Origin: Sulfurovum sp. UBA12169
Lineage (GTDB): Bacteria > Campylobacterota > Campylobacteria > Campylobacterales > Sulfurovaceae
Direction of reading: 5' to 3'
Length of the DNA: 64,000 bases
Assembly: GCA_002742845.1 (NCBI GenBank)
Contig: DLUH01000004.1
Location: 41,356 to 105,355, forward strand
Shown here: positions 1-7,973 of the stretch, in pieces
How positions within the stretch are numbered: the first letter of the stretch is position 1
Layout: each line of letters starts with the position of its first letter
Notes under the pieces: generated by a model
The model's input: only the letters and a program-made list of their open reading frames with translations
Database searches by the model: none
Told to the model about the DNA's origin: nothing
Made by a program: the position numbers and the translations under genes

Positions 1-2201
1 AATTGACAGATACCATTGTCTCTTGGGGCTCAAATATGGCAGAGATGCACCCTATTCTTTGGTCTCGTGTTTCTGATAGAAAGCTTTCTAGTCCAGACAG
101 AGTAAGAGTAGTCAATATGTCTACCTATACCCACAGAACTTCAGACCTTGCAGATATAGAGATTATTTTCTCTCCAAATACAGATGTGGCGATTTGGAAC
201 TATATTGCACGTGAAATCGTCATGAGAGACGAAGCAGAAAAAATCATTGATTGGGATTTTGTAAACAAACATATGGTTTTTGCCGTGGGGCCGGTTAATA
301 TCGGTTATGGATTGAGACGCTCAGACGACAAATCTATCAAAGAGAATAAATATAGCGCTCTTGAGATGGAAACAGTTTCTAAAGAAATGGAAAAGACTAT
401 TTCAGCAAAAGAAGCACCTGCGCTTGAGCCATACGGATACAAAGAAGGTGATGTAATGAAAAACATCCCCGGTACACTTGCGCACTGGGAAATTTCTTTT
501 GAAGAGTACAAAAAATCACTTGAACCCTATACGCTTGAGTATACAGCAAAGATTGCAAAGGGTGATCCAAACGAAGATATTGAGCAGTTCAAGAAAAAAC
601 TTCAAGCGTTGGCAAACCTTTATATTGAAAAAGACAGAAAAGTGGTTTCTTTCTGGACAATGGGTATGAACCAGCACACTAGGGGAACTTGGGTAAATAC
701 GCAGTCATATAACGTACACTTTATGCTTAACAAACAAGCAAAACCTGGTTCAGGGGCATTCTCGCTTACCGGTCAGCCCTCAGCTTGCGGTACGGCAAGA
801 GAAGTAGGAACATTTACTCACAGATTGCCGGCGGATATGATGGTTGAAAACCCAAAACATAGAGAGATTACTGAAAAAGGCTGGAATGTGCCGCTTGGTA
901 CTATCAACCCCGTAGGTGATCAGCATATTATGAAAATTCATAGAGATATTGAAGACGGTGTTGTAAAATTTGCGTGGGTGAGCGTATGTAATGCGTATCA
1001 AGATTCTGCAAGCGCGCACCACTGGATCAATGCAGCCAGAGAAATGGATAACTTTATCGTTACGTCGGACGGATATCCGGGAATTTCTGCAAAAGTTTCC
1101 GACCTTGTGCTTCCTTCAGCAATGATCTATGAAAAATGGGGCGGTTACGGTAACGCAGAGAGACGTACGCAGCTTTGGAGACAACAGGTGGTTCCGGTAG
1201 GTGATGCGATGAGTGATACTTGGCAAATGGTTGAGCTCTCTAAGAGATTTAAAGTCAAAGATGTTTGGGGTGAGTATACTCTCAGAAGCGGGACAAAGCT
1301 TCCAAATGTGATCGAAGAAGCTAAAAAGATGGGCTTTACTGAAGAGTCAACAATGTTTGATATTCTTTTTGCAAACGAAAGAGCAAAATCTTATAAAGCG
1401 GACCCAAATAAATTCCCGCAACAAGGATATGACAACACGGAAGTGTTTGGTGACAACAGAAACGTAAAGGGATCTGACGGAGAAGTATTTAAAGGGTATG
1501 GCTTTATGCTTCAAGAATATCTTTTTGAAGAGTATGCAAGCTTTGGTAGAGGGCATGGCCATGACTTGGCTCCGTTTGAAGTATATCACCAAGTTAGAGG
1601 ACTTAAATGGCCGGTTGTTGACGGAAAAGAGACGCAGTGGAGATTTAACGTTAAATATGATCCTTATGCGGCTAAAGCAGCTAAAGAAACAGGAGCAGAC
1701 GATTTTGCATTCTATGGCACATTGGCAAAAGCATTGCCGCAGGGTGACTTGAGAGGCATTAAAGACCAGACTGCAAAACCATTACCAAATAAAGCAAAAA
1801 TATTTGCAAGACCTTACATGGATCCACCGGAAATGCCGGATGAAAACTATGATATGTGGTTGTGTACCGGACGTGTGCTTGAGCACTGGCATTCAGGTAC
1901 GATGACCATGAGGGTTCCTGAACTTTTCCGTGCGGTTCCTGAAGCGCTTTGCTACATGCATCCCAATGATGCTAAAAACAAAGGATTTAAACAGGGCGAA
2001 TTGATCTGGGTGGATTCAAGAAGAGGAAAAGTAAAAGCAAGGGTGGAGACTAGAGGACGTAACAGACCGCCTCAAGGTTTGGTATTTGTGCCTTGGTTTG
2101 ATGAGAAAGTATTTATCAACAAAGTTTGTCTTGATGCAACTTGTCCAATGTCTAAACAGACAGACTATAAAAAATGTGCGGTAAAACTGTATAAAGTTTA
2201 A
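1..2201 (+). CDS. napA: Periplasmic nitrate reductase catalytic subunit NapA (5' truncated by window edge)
   Basis: C-terminal 730 or so residues of the Mo-bisMGD nitrate reductase that reduces nitrate to nitrite in the periplasm. The reading frame is open to the window edge, so the Tat signal, the [4Fe-4S] cysteines and the Mo-ligand cysteine of a roughly 930-residue family member lie outside. The molybdopterin-binding parts seen include [23 protein letters not shown] and the C-terminal [17 protein letters not shown] block, then a dinucleotide-binding tail ending in KLYKV. The TTG at position 3 is an internal codon, not a start. It leads the napAGHBFLD operon; napG follows after 11 bp. Family identity is certain. 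Confidence 0.97.
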   Translation, partial: LTDTIVSWGSNMAEMHPILWSRVSDRKLSSPDRVRVVNMSTYTHRTSDLADIEIIFSPNTDVAIWNYIAREIVMRDEAEKIIDWDFVNKHMVFAVGPVNIGYGLRRSDDKSIKENKYSALEMETVSKEMEKTISAKEAPALEPYGYKEGDVMKNIPGTLAHWEISFEEYKKSLEPYTLEYTAKIAKGDPNEDIEQFKKKLQALANLYIEKDRKVVSFWTMGMNQHTRGTWVNTQSYNVHFMLNKQAKPGSGAFSLTGQPSACGTAREVGTFTHRLPADMMVENPKHREITEKGWNVPLGTINPVGDQHIMKIHRDIEDGVVKFAWVSVCNAYQDSASAHHWINAAREMDNFIVTSDGYPGISAKVSDLVLPSAMIYEKWGGYGNAERRTQLWRQQVVPVGDAMSDTWQMVELSKRFKVKDVWGEYTLRSGTKLPNVIEEAKKMGFTEESTMFDILFANERAKSYKADPNKFPQQGYDNTEVFGDNRNVKGSDGEVFKGYGFMLQEYLFEEYASFGRGHGHDLAPFEVYHQVRGLKWPVVDGKETQWRFNVKYDPYAAKAAKETGADDFAFYGTLAKALPQGDLRGIKDQTAKPLPNKAKIFARPYMDPPEMPDENYDMWLCTGRVLEHWHSGTMTMRVPELFRAVPEALCYMHPNDAKNKGFKQGELIWVDSRRGKVKARVETRGRNRPPQGLVFVPWFDEKVFINKVCLDATCPMSKQTDYKKCAVKLYKV

Positions 2202-2212
2202 TAGGAACAATT

Positions 2213-3064
2213 ATGAAGGATACTACTAAAAAATCTCAAATTAGTGAAAGACGAAAGTTTTTCACTAACATTGCACACAATGCAGGATTGGGCGTAATGG
2301 GTGGATTATTGTGGGCTGGCTATGCTGATAAAGCAAAGGGTTCGACTTTGACACTTAGGCCTCCTGGTGCACTGAAAGAAGAGGATTTTTTAAGTGCATG
2401 TATTAAATGCGGGCTTTGTGCTGAAGCATGCGTAAATCGGCCATCCAACATAAACAAGCAGACGGGTAAACCAAGACCAGGAACGCTTAAGATGGCAAAA
2501 GCAAAAGATGATGTTACTATCGGTACGCCTTTCTTTATTGCAGCTGACATCCCTTGTTATATGTGCGAAGATATTCCTTGCGTGCCTGTGTGTCCCACCG
2601 GAGCTTTGGATATTGCGTCGTTGACAAATAAAGACAGTGAACTTGATTTTAGATTGATGGATATGGGTATTGCGGTGGTTGATCCAAACTCTTGTATCGC
2701 TTTTTGGGGAATACAGTGCGATGCCTGTTATCGCGCTTGCCCTTTAATGGATGAGGCGATCAAACTTGAATATGACAGAAACGAGAGAACAGGCAAACAC
2801 GCGTTCTTGAAACCTGTTATAGTAATGGATGTCTGTACAGGATGCGGGTTGTGCGAAAAAGCTTGTGTTACAGAGAAGCCGGCCATCTTCATTCAGCCTA
2901 GAGAAATTGCGCTTGGAAAGCCGGGGGATCATTATGTTAAAGGATGGGACAGCAAAGATGAGCAAAGAGCTGTCAGCCAGGAAGTTAAAGATGTTACAAC
3001 AAAAACAGAGAGAAGCGAACAAGGTGCGGCTGACTATCTGAATGAAGGAGTAGATTTTGAGTAA
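2213..3064 (+). CDS. napG: Quinol dehydrogenase ferredoxin subunit NapG
   Basis: Periplasmic ferredoxin-type protein that with NapH passes electrons from menaquinol toward NapB/NapA. The N-terminus has a twin-arginine signal (SERRKFF followed by a Gly/Ala-rich hydrophobic stretch). Four [4Fe-4S] motifs follow, including CIKCGLCAEAC, CYMCEDIPCVPVCP, CDACYRACP and CTGCGLCEKAC. Length 283 residues is normal to slightly long for NapG; the C-terminal tail is charged and low in complexity. A ribosome site (AGGAACA) precedes the ATG. The gene overlaps napH by 8 bp, which suggests translational coupling. The related NosG at 35746-36498 belongs to the nos cluster. Confidence 0.96.
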   Translation: MKDTTKKSQISERRKFFTNIAHNAGLGVMGGLLWAGYADKAKGSTLTLRPPGALKEEDFLSACIKCGLCAEACVNRPSNINKQTGKPRPGTLKMAKAKDDVTIGTPFFIAADIPCYMCEDIPCVPVCPTGALDIASLTNKDSELDFRLMDMGIAVVDPNSCIAFWGIQCDACYRACPLMDEAIKLEYDRNERTGKHAFLKPVIVMDVCTGCGLCEKACVTEKPAIFIQPREIALGKPGDHYVKGWDSKDEQRAVSQEVKDVTTKTERSEQGAADYLNEGVDFE

Positions 3065-3857
3065 TGTTAAATATCTCATCCTAAGAAGGATCAGTCAGAT
3101 TACACTTTTGGTTCTTTATTTTGGTGCCAATGCATATGGGTGGAAGATGCTTGCCGGTACCATGTCAAGTTCTTCTGTGTTAGGGAAAATACCATTGAGC
3201 GATCCGTTTGCAGTACTGCAAATGTTTGCGGCAGGTGCAGTGCTTACGTTTGACATAATTTTGGGCGCAATGATCATTGTGTTGTTTTATGGGATTATCG
3301 GAGGACGTGCTTTTTGTTCTTGGGTATGTCCTGTCAATATGGTCACGGATGCTGCAAATTGGCTGAGAAGAAAACTCTACATGGATAAAATAGAACGAAA
3401 AGTATGGATGAGCCGTAATATCAGATATTATATGATCATTCTTGCCTTAATTGTCTCTTTTGTGAGCGGATTGGCTGCGTTTGAGATTATCTCTCCCATC
3501 ACGATTTTAAATCGCGGGGTGATATTTGGTTTTGGTGCCGGAGCGGGATTGCTTGTGGCTATCTTTCTGTTTGATCTTTTTGTGCTTAAAAACGGATGGT
3601 GCGGGCATATCTGTCCTTTAGGAGGAGTGCATTCTATTATTGGTAAGTACAGTCTGCTAAGAGTAAAACACAACAGCGACAACTGCACGCTTTGTATGAA
3701 GTGTAAAGAGGTGTGTCCTGAAGTGCAAGTGCTTGATATGATAGGTAAGCGCAGTGAGTTTGTTGTAAAACAAGAGTGTACCAACTGCGGAAGATGCGTT
3801 GATGTGTGCAATGATGATGCGCTTAGCTTTAATATACGAAATTATTTAAAACAGTAA
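3057..3857 (+). CDS. napH: Quinol dehydrogenase membrane subunit NapH
   Basis: Integral membrane ferredoxin-like protein, thought to oxidise menaquinol together with NapG. Four hydrophobic segments span the first 190 residues. The two conserved CxxxCP motifs (SWVCPVN and GHICPLGG) sit between helices, and two [4Fe-4S] motifs (CTLCMKCKEVCP and CTNCGRCVDVC) form the cytoplasmic C-terminal domain. The start is TTG at 3057 inside the end of napG (8-bp overlap); the next in-frame ATG would remove the first membrane segment. Length 266 residues fits the family. Confidence 0.95.
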   Translation: MSNVKYLILRRISQITLLVLYFGANAYGWKMLAGTMSSSSVLGKIPLSDPFAVLQMFAAGAVLTFDIILGAMIIVLFYGIIGGRAFCSWVCPVNMVTDAANWLRRKLYMDKIERKVWMSRNIRYYMIILALIVSFVSGLAAFEIISPITILNRGVIFGFGAGAGLLVAIFLFDLFVLKNGWCGHICPLGGVHSIIGKYSLLRVKHNSDNCTLCMKCKEVCPEVQVLDMIGKRSEFVVKQECTNCGRCVDVCNDDALSFNIRNYLKQ

Positions 3858-3871
3858 TCTGGAGGAAGAAA

Positions 3872-4834
3872 ATGAACAAAATGATAAAACTAGCAACATT
3901 GGGCGTGTTGGTTGCTGCTCCTACTCTTTATGGAGCAAGTGTAGCCGCATGTGTGGGGTGTCATGGACAGCAGTTTGAAAAAGCTGCAATGGGTAAGTCA
4001 AAGATCGTTAAGGATATGGCAAAAGAAGAGATCATCGCATCGCTAAAAGGCTATAAAGACGGTTCTTATGGCGGCGCAATGAAAGGGTTGATGACAGGAC
4101 AGGTTGCCTCATTGGATGATGCAAAAATTGAAGCAATTGCCGCATTGATTAAGGGGGGTGCCGCCGTAGCTTCCGATAAAGCTACAGAACATGCGGCTGC
4201 ATCTGCAGTGGCTGAAGCGAAAGTAATTGATATCAATGAAAAAGCATGTGATCCTGAAAGAATAAAAGCCGAAGACCTTGCAGCTAAAAAGAATTTATCT
4301 GCAGATGAGATAGGGCTTAGAAAAACGGCTCTATTTGAAGAGGGAGATGAGACAACAGGCGTAAAAACAGACTATGAAAGACCGGCTCCCGGACAATCGA
4401 CAAGGTTTGAAAGAGCGTATATGAATGCTCCGCCGATGGTTCCCCACAGCATTGAAGGAATGGAACCTATTACAAAAGAAAATAATCAATGTTTGGGTTG
4501 TCATATGCCAGAAGTTGCTACAGGCATAGGCGCGACACCACTCCCGGTGACACACTTTACAAACTACCGGCCAGAGACGGTTATGAAAGGGAATGAAGTG
4601 CTTATGGAAGGCAAGGTCGTAGGAACAGAGCTTAAAACCGTTGGCGATATTAAATTGGCCAAAACAAGACAGACAGACGAGATATATCAAGGAAGATTTA
4701 ACTGTACACAATGTCATGCTCCGCAAGCCAATGTTGATACTGCTGTTGCCAATACGTTTACGCCTGACTTTAAAGACGGCAAAGGTGAAACTGCTTCCAG
4801 TTTGATGGATGTAATGAATGAGGGTGTTAGATAG
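3872..4834 (+). CDS. napB: NapB-type cytochrome c fused to an N-terminal monohaem cytochrome c domain
   Basis: Electron-transfer subunit for NapA. The C-terminal half (from about residue 150) matches diheme NapB, with CLGCH at 207-211 and CTQCH at 278-282. The N-terminus has a Sec signal (residues 1-22) followed at once by a third haem motif, CVGCH at 27-31, in a small cytochrome c553-like domain that runs to about residue 93. A low-complexity Ala/Glu linker joins the two. NapB is normally 150-200 residues; this one is 320, so it is a triheme fusion. A strong Shine-Dalgarno (GGAGG) lies 6 bp before the ATG, and the stop overlaps the napF start by 1 bp. The NapB part is clear; the role of the added domain is inference. 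Confidence 0.9.
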   Translation: MNKMIKLATLGVLVAAPTLYGASVAACVGCHGQQFEKAAMGKSKIVKDMAKEEIIASLKGYKDGSYGGAMKGLMTGQVASLDDAKIEAIAALIKGGAAVASDKATEHAAASAVAEAKVIDINEKACDPERIKAEDLAAKKNLSADEIGLRKTALFEEGDETTGVKTDYERPAPGQSTRFERAYMNAPPMVPHSIEGMEPITKENNQCLGCHMPEVATGIGATPLPVTHFTNYRPETVMKGNEVLMEGKVVGTELKTVGDIKLAKTRQTDEIYQGRFNCTQCHAPQANVDTAVANTFTPDFKDGKGETASSLMDVMNEGVR

Positions 4835-5376
4835 TGGCATCACGTCGTGATTTTTTAACAGCATTTAGAAAACCACTCAAGAATATCAGTGAGGAGTCTG
4901 CCCTAGTGGTAAGGCCTCCTTATTGCTATAGCGAATCTCTTTTTCAGAGTGAGTGCCCGGCTTGTGAAAGTAAAGCCTGTGTTGCTTCCTGTGATGAAAA
5001 GATTATTTTGATACGGGCGGATGGAACACCTATGCTCAATTTTACGAAGAGCGGATGTACATTTTGTGAAGAGTGTGCGAAAGCCTGCCAAATGAATGAA
5101 ATGGATGTTTTAAGTTTGGACTATGAACATACCAAAGAGAAAGTGAATGCAATCTTTCGCATCTCAACCGAAGCGTGTGTGGCGCACCATGGGGTGGTTT
5201 GCTTTTCCTGTAAAGAGCCATGCATAGATAATGCGATATTGTTTAATGGAATGTTTAATCCTGTAATTGATATGGATAAGTGTACAGGATGCGGCTTTTG
5301 TCTAGGAAGATGTCCGACAAAAGCGATCAATTATTTTGCAACACAGATTGTGCGAAATCCGAAGGATGAAGAATAA
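4834..5376 (+). CDS. napF: Ferredoxin-type protein NapF
   Basis: Cytoplasmic iron-sulfur protein implicated in maturation of NapA (cluster or cofactor loading). It contains a cysteine-rich N-terminal block (CPACESKACVASC), a central CTFCEECAKAC, a CFSCKEPC segment and a C-terminal CTGCGFCLGRCP motif, consistent with three to four [4Fe-4S] clusters. No signal peptide is present. The start is GTG at 4834, sharing one base with the napB stop; this gives the typical N-terminus MASRRDFLTAFR. Length 180 residues is usual for NapF. Confidence 0.92.
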   Translation: MASRRDFLTAFRKPLKNISEESALVVRPPYCYSESLFQSECPACESKACVASCDEKIILIRADGTPMLNFTKSGCTFCEECAKACQMNEMDVLSLDYEHTKEKVNAIFRISTEACVAHHGVVCFSCKEPCIDNAILFNGMFNPVIDMDKCTGCGFCLGRCPTKAINYFATQIVRNPKDEE

Positions 5377-5419
5377 AATGAATTTGCAATTTTTTAGATA
5401 CCCAAAAAAGGAGGCTTAA

Positions 5420-6379
5420 ATGCTCAAAACAATATTGGCGGGGTTGTTTGTCTGTCTGTCTATAGCGCATGGCGTGGAAACATACGCACCTGTGCAGCAG
5501 ATAAAGCTTAACGGAACCGCAAAAGATATAGTACTTCATGAAGATAGGCTTTTTATTGGTACGGAACAGGGTTTTTTGCAAGTGTATGACTATACGGCTC
5601 AAAAATTTACATACGCTATCGAGCTTCCAAAAATCAAAGATTTTGTAGGTGATATGGTTCCTCCCAGAGTGTTCAGTGTGGATTTTAGTGATGGGAGATA
5701 TGTTCTTTTGAGCGACAGCGGCCAAGGAGGATTTACCAACATGTGGATTCACGAAAACAACACAACAACACAACTTATCAGCCCAAAAGATAAAAAAGCA
5801 TTAGTGAAAGCACGTTTTATTGATAAAGAGCATCTAATGCTTGCATATTTGAGCAATGAGGTGGCTCTTTTTAATATAGAAACAAAAAAAGAACTGTACC
5901 GTGTTCAGTTGAGTGAGTCTAAATTTTCTGATTTTGCCCTTAATGAAGATAGAACCATTGTTGTTTTTAGTTGTGAGAGCGGTGTATTAAATGTGATTGA
6001 TGTTTCCGCCGGAAAAGTTTTAAAAGAATTAAAGGGCGTAAACCTTGACAATGTTTACAAGGTAGACTTCAAAAATGGTATTGTTTCGGGAGCAGGGCAA
6101 GACAGAAGAGGCTCACTTTATGATGCTGAAAGCGGAAGGGGCGATTATATTGAAGGAAATTTTCTTATTTATGCTACAGGCTTAAGTCCAAGTGCGTCAA
6201 AAGTGGCATTCGCTATGGATGAGCATAATGATATTTCTGTATATGATGTTGCCACAAAATCTAAAATAGCACTACTTCAAGGACAAAAAAGTACACTAAA
6301 TACCATTATTTTCAAAGATGAAAAAATACTATTTTCCACCAGCGAAGACAATACGGTCATGATGTGGGAGTTAAAATAA
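5420..6379 (+). CDS. napL: Nap operon beta-propeller protein NapL
   Basis: Periplasmic protein found in nap operons of Campylobacterota, of unproven function. A Sec signal (residues 1-18, ending at AHG-VE) precedes WD40-like/beta-propeller repeats that run to the C-terminal TSEDNTVMMWELK, a classic WD-repeat ending. No cysteine-based cofactor motif is present. Shine-Dalgarno AAAGGAGG sits 8 bp before the ATG. Position after napF and before napD supports the name. Family membership is by gene order and fold pattern; biochemical role is unknown. Confidence 0.85.
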   Translation: MLKTILAGLFVCLSIAHGVETYAPVQQIKLNGTAKDIVLHEDRLFIGTEQGFLQVYDYTAQKFTYAIELPKIKDFVGDMVPPRVFSVDFSDGRYVLLSDSGQGGFTNMWIHENNTTTQLISPKDKKALVKARFIDKEHLMLAYLSNEVALFNIETKKELYRVQLSESKFSDFALNEDRTIVVFSCESGVLNVIDVSAGKVLKELKGVNLDNVYKVDFKNGIVSGAGQDRRGSLYDAESGRGDYIEGNFLIYATGLSPSASKVAFAMDEHNDISVYDVATKSKIALLQGQKSTLNTIIFKDEKILFSTSEDNTVMMWELK

Positions 6380-6443
6380 ATCGTTTGGTTTAATGTCAAT
6401 GTGTTGTTGACGCCAGTAATTTACTAAAATTTAAGGAGATGCA

Positions 6444-6920
6444 ATGGATACCTCATTTGATATGTTTATAGAAACAGAAGTACCGGAAAATGAATTAATC
6501 ATTTCAAGAACAAGTTTGAGTGGTGTTATTACTTATGCTAATGAAACATTTGCTAAAATAAGCGGCTATGAAGTAGAGGAGCTGATCGGCAAACCTCATA
6601 ATATAGTAAGGCATCCTGATATGCCCAAGTCTGTTTTTAAAGAGGTATGGGATACTCTTGCGCTTGGAAAAAATTGGCAAGGTTTTGTTAAAAACAGACG
6701 CAGTGACAATGGGTATTATTGGGTGCATGCGGATATCTCAGGTGTTTACAAAGACGGGAAGCTCGTTGAATATAAATCGCTTCGTTCTCCTGTTGACCGA
6801 GAAACCAAAATAAAAATGCAAAACCATTACGATGCGCTCCGAAAAACCGAAGAAAAAAGCTCACGCGTTGTGCTTTATCTAACCGATGAGCAAATCGAAG
6901 CAATCACCAAGATCATCTGA
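6444..6920 (+). CDS. Single-domain PAS protein within the nap operon (Aer/redox-sensor type)
   Basis: A 158-residue soluble protein made almost entirely of one PAS domain (about residues 20-130), with the Aer-like block GKPHNIVRHPDMP and a downstream aromatic segment (NWQGFVKNRRSDNGYYWV) that in Aer-type PAS domains lines an FAD site. No kinase, methyl-accepting, GGDEF or DNA-binding domain follows; only a charged tail remains. It has a good ribosome site (AAGGAG) and lies between napL and napD on the same strand. It may be a redox or electron-flow sensor that acts through a partner; that role is inference. The PAS assignment is secure. Confidence 0.85.
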   Translation: MDTSFDMFIETEVPENELIISRTSLSGVITYANETFAKISGYEVEELIGKPHNIVRHPDMPKSVFKEVWDTLALGKNWQGFVKNRRSDNGYYWVHADISGVYKDGKLVEYKSLRSPVDRETKIKMQNHYDALRKTEEKSSRVVLYLTDEQIEAITKII

Positions 6921-6973
6921 TCACTTTTTTAGTGATAGGATCGGGTTACACTAGACAAAAAAAGGAAGAATAA

Positions 6974-7324
6974 ATGAATATATCAAGTATTGTGGTTCAG
7001 GTAAGATCAGAAAGATATGATGAAGTCAAAGACGCACTGGAAGCAAGCGGTTTGTGTGATTATCATTTTGGGGATAAAGAAAGAGGGAAAATCATTATCA
7101 CAATTGAGGGTGAAAATGTTGAGGAAGAGATAAAAAAGTTAAAAGGCATCCAGGCAATTCCCGGAGTTATTGCGGCGGATATGATGCAAACCTACCAAGA
7201 AGAGCTTGATGTAGCGATTAAGGCGCTAGAGGCCGCTGATAGTGTACCTGATATTTTACAAGATGAAACGATAGACATTCGAGATATTGTCTACCATGGC
7301 GATCTTAGAAAAAAAGATTTATAA
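6974..7324 (+). CDS. napD: NapA maturation chaperone NapD
   Basis: Cytoplasmic chaperone that binds the NapA twin-arginine signal peptide and helps cofactor insertion before export. The N-terminal MNISSIVVQV strand, the central GKIIITIEG segment and the IQAIPGVIAADMM pattern match the NapD ferredoxin-like fold. At 116 residues it is slightly longer than many NapD proteins because of an acidic C-terminal extension. It is the last recognised nap gene; the next ORF starts 1 bp after its stop. Confidence 0.9.
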   Translation: MNISSIVVQVRSERYDEVKDALEASGLCDYHFGDKERGKIIITIEGENVEEEIKKLKGIQAIPGVIAADMMQTYQEELDVAIKALEAADSVPDILQDETIDIRDIVYHGDLRKKDL

Positions 7325-7621
7325 ATGTCAGGTCTTATAGCTTCAACCATAAAGACAAATCCGATGGGGCGTTGGTATATTGAAATCAGTGACACCTCTA
7401 AACCGGAGAAAGTTGAAATATGTTTTGATATTGTTGAGTATGAAGAGAAAATTGCCGCGATGGGTAAAGAATATGACGGAAAAATCGAAGTTGTATGGTC
7501 GGCAGATACTGATGTTACTCCTACGCAAATCCATGAAATCAGACAACAGATAATGGTCTATGAATCCGAACAGGATGCGATCGATAACAGTCTTTCTGAA
7601 AACAAAGATCAATTGTTGTAA
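7325..7621 (+). CDS. Small acidic protein of unknown function following napD
   Basis: I do not recognise this 98-residue protein. It has no signal peptide, membrane segment or cysteine. The sequence is acidic and looks soluble, with alternating beta and alpha segments (MGRWYIEISD, a VWSADTD turn and a helical tail). Its start codon abuts the napD stop, so it is almost certainly co-translated with napD, and it is the last gene before the operon terminator. That placement suggests a role in nitrate reductase assembly or regulation, which is inference. Confidence 0.75.
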   Translation: MSGLIASTIKTNPMGRWYIEISDTSKPEKVEICFDIVEYEEKIAAMGKEYDGKIEVVWSADTDVTPTQIHEIRQQIMVYESEQDAIDNSLSENKDQLL

Positions 7622-7651
7622 TCTTGAAAATTTTTTTCAGAGAGATTTATG

Positions 7652-7671
7652 GAGCGGGAGCGCTCTTTTTT
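7652..7671 (+). terminator. Intrinsic terminator of the nap operon
   Basis: Perfect 5-bp GC-rich stem GAGCG/CGCTC (7652-7656 with 7661-7665) around a GGAG tetraloop, followed directly by six T residues. It lies 31 bp after the stop of the last nap gene. Confidence 0.85.
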
Positions 7672-7676
7672 ATTAC

Positions 7677-7823
7677 ATGAAATATATTATCCTTGTAGGG
7701 TGGCCTGTCCTTTATTTTGGACTTGACTATAAGCCGAATTTTATTATGCATGGGGTATGGTTTTACTGTTTTGTTTTAATGATAAAAGATTTTATATTAG
7801 TATTTTTTTCAAAGAAACCATAG
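7677..7823 (+). CDS. Possible 48-residue membrane protein
   Basis: An ATG at 7677 opens a 48-codon frame whose product has two hydrophobic stretches separated by a short loop (YKPNFIMHG) and a basic end (FFSKKP). Composition suits a small inner-membrane protein. The only purine-rich sequence upstream is part of the nap terminator, so a ribosome site is weak. It could be a real small protein transcribed by read-through or an accidental frame. No family is recognised. Confidence 0.35.
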   Translation: MKYIILVGWPVLYFGLDYKPNFIMHGVWFYCFVLMIKDFILVFFSKKP

Positions 7824-7973
7824 GTTGTGCAAAAGAGCGCCGCTGCAATAAAATATAATTCTGATACGGTATGCAAAAAAAGTGTAAGCGATAGTTTTAT
7901 CTGCGTATCAGTGCATCTTCAAGAGGGTTGTTAAAAATTTGATTTCGTTAAAATGTATGTTCAAAAAAGATAA

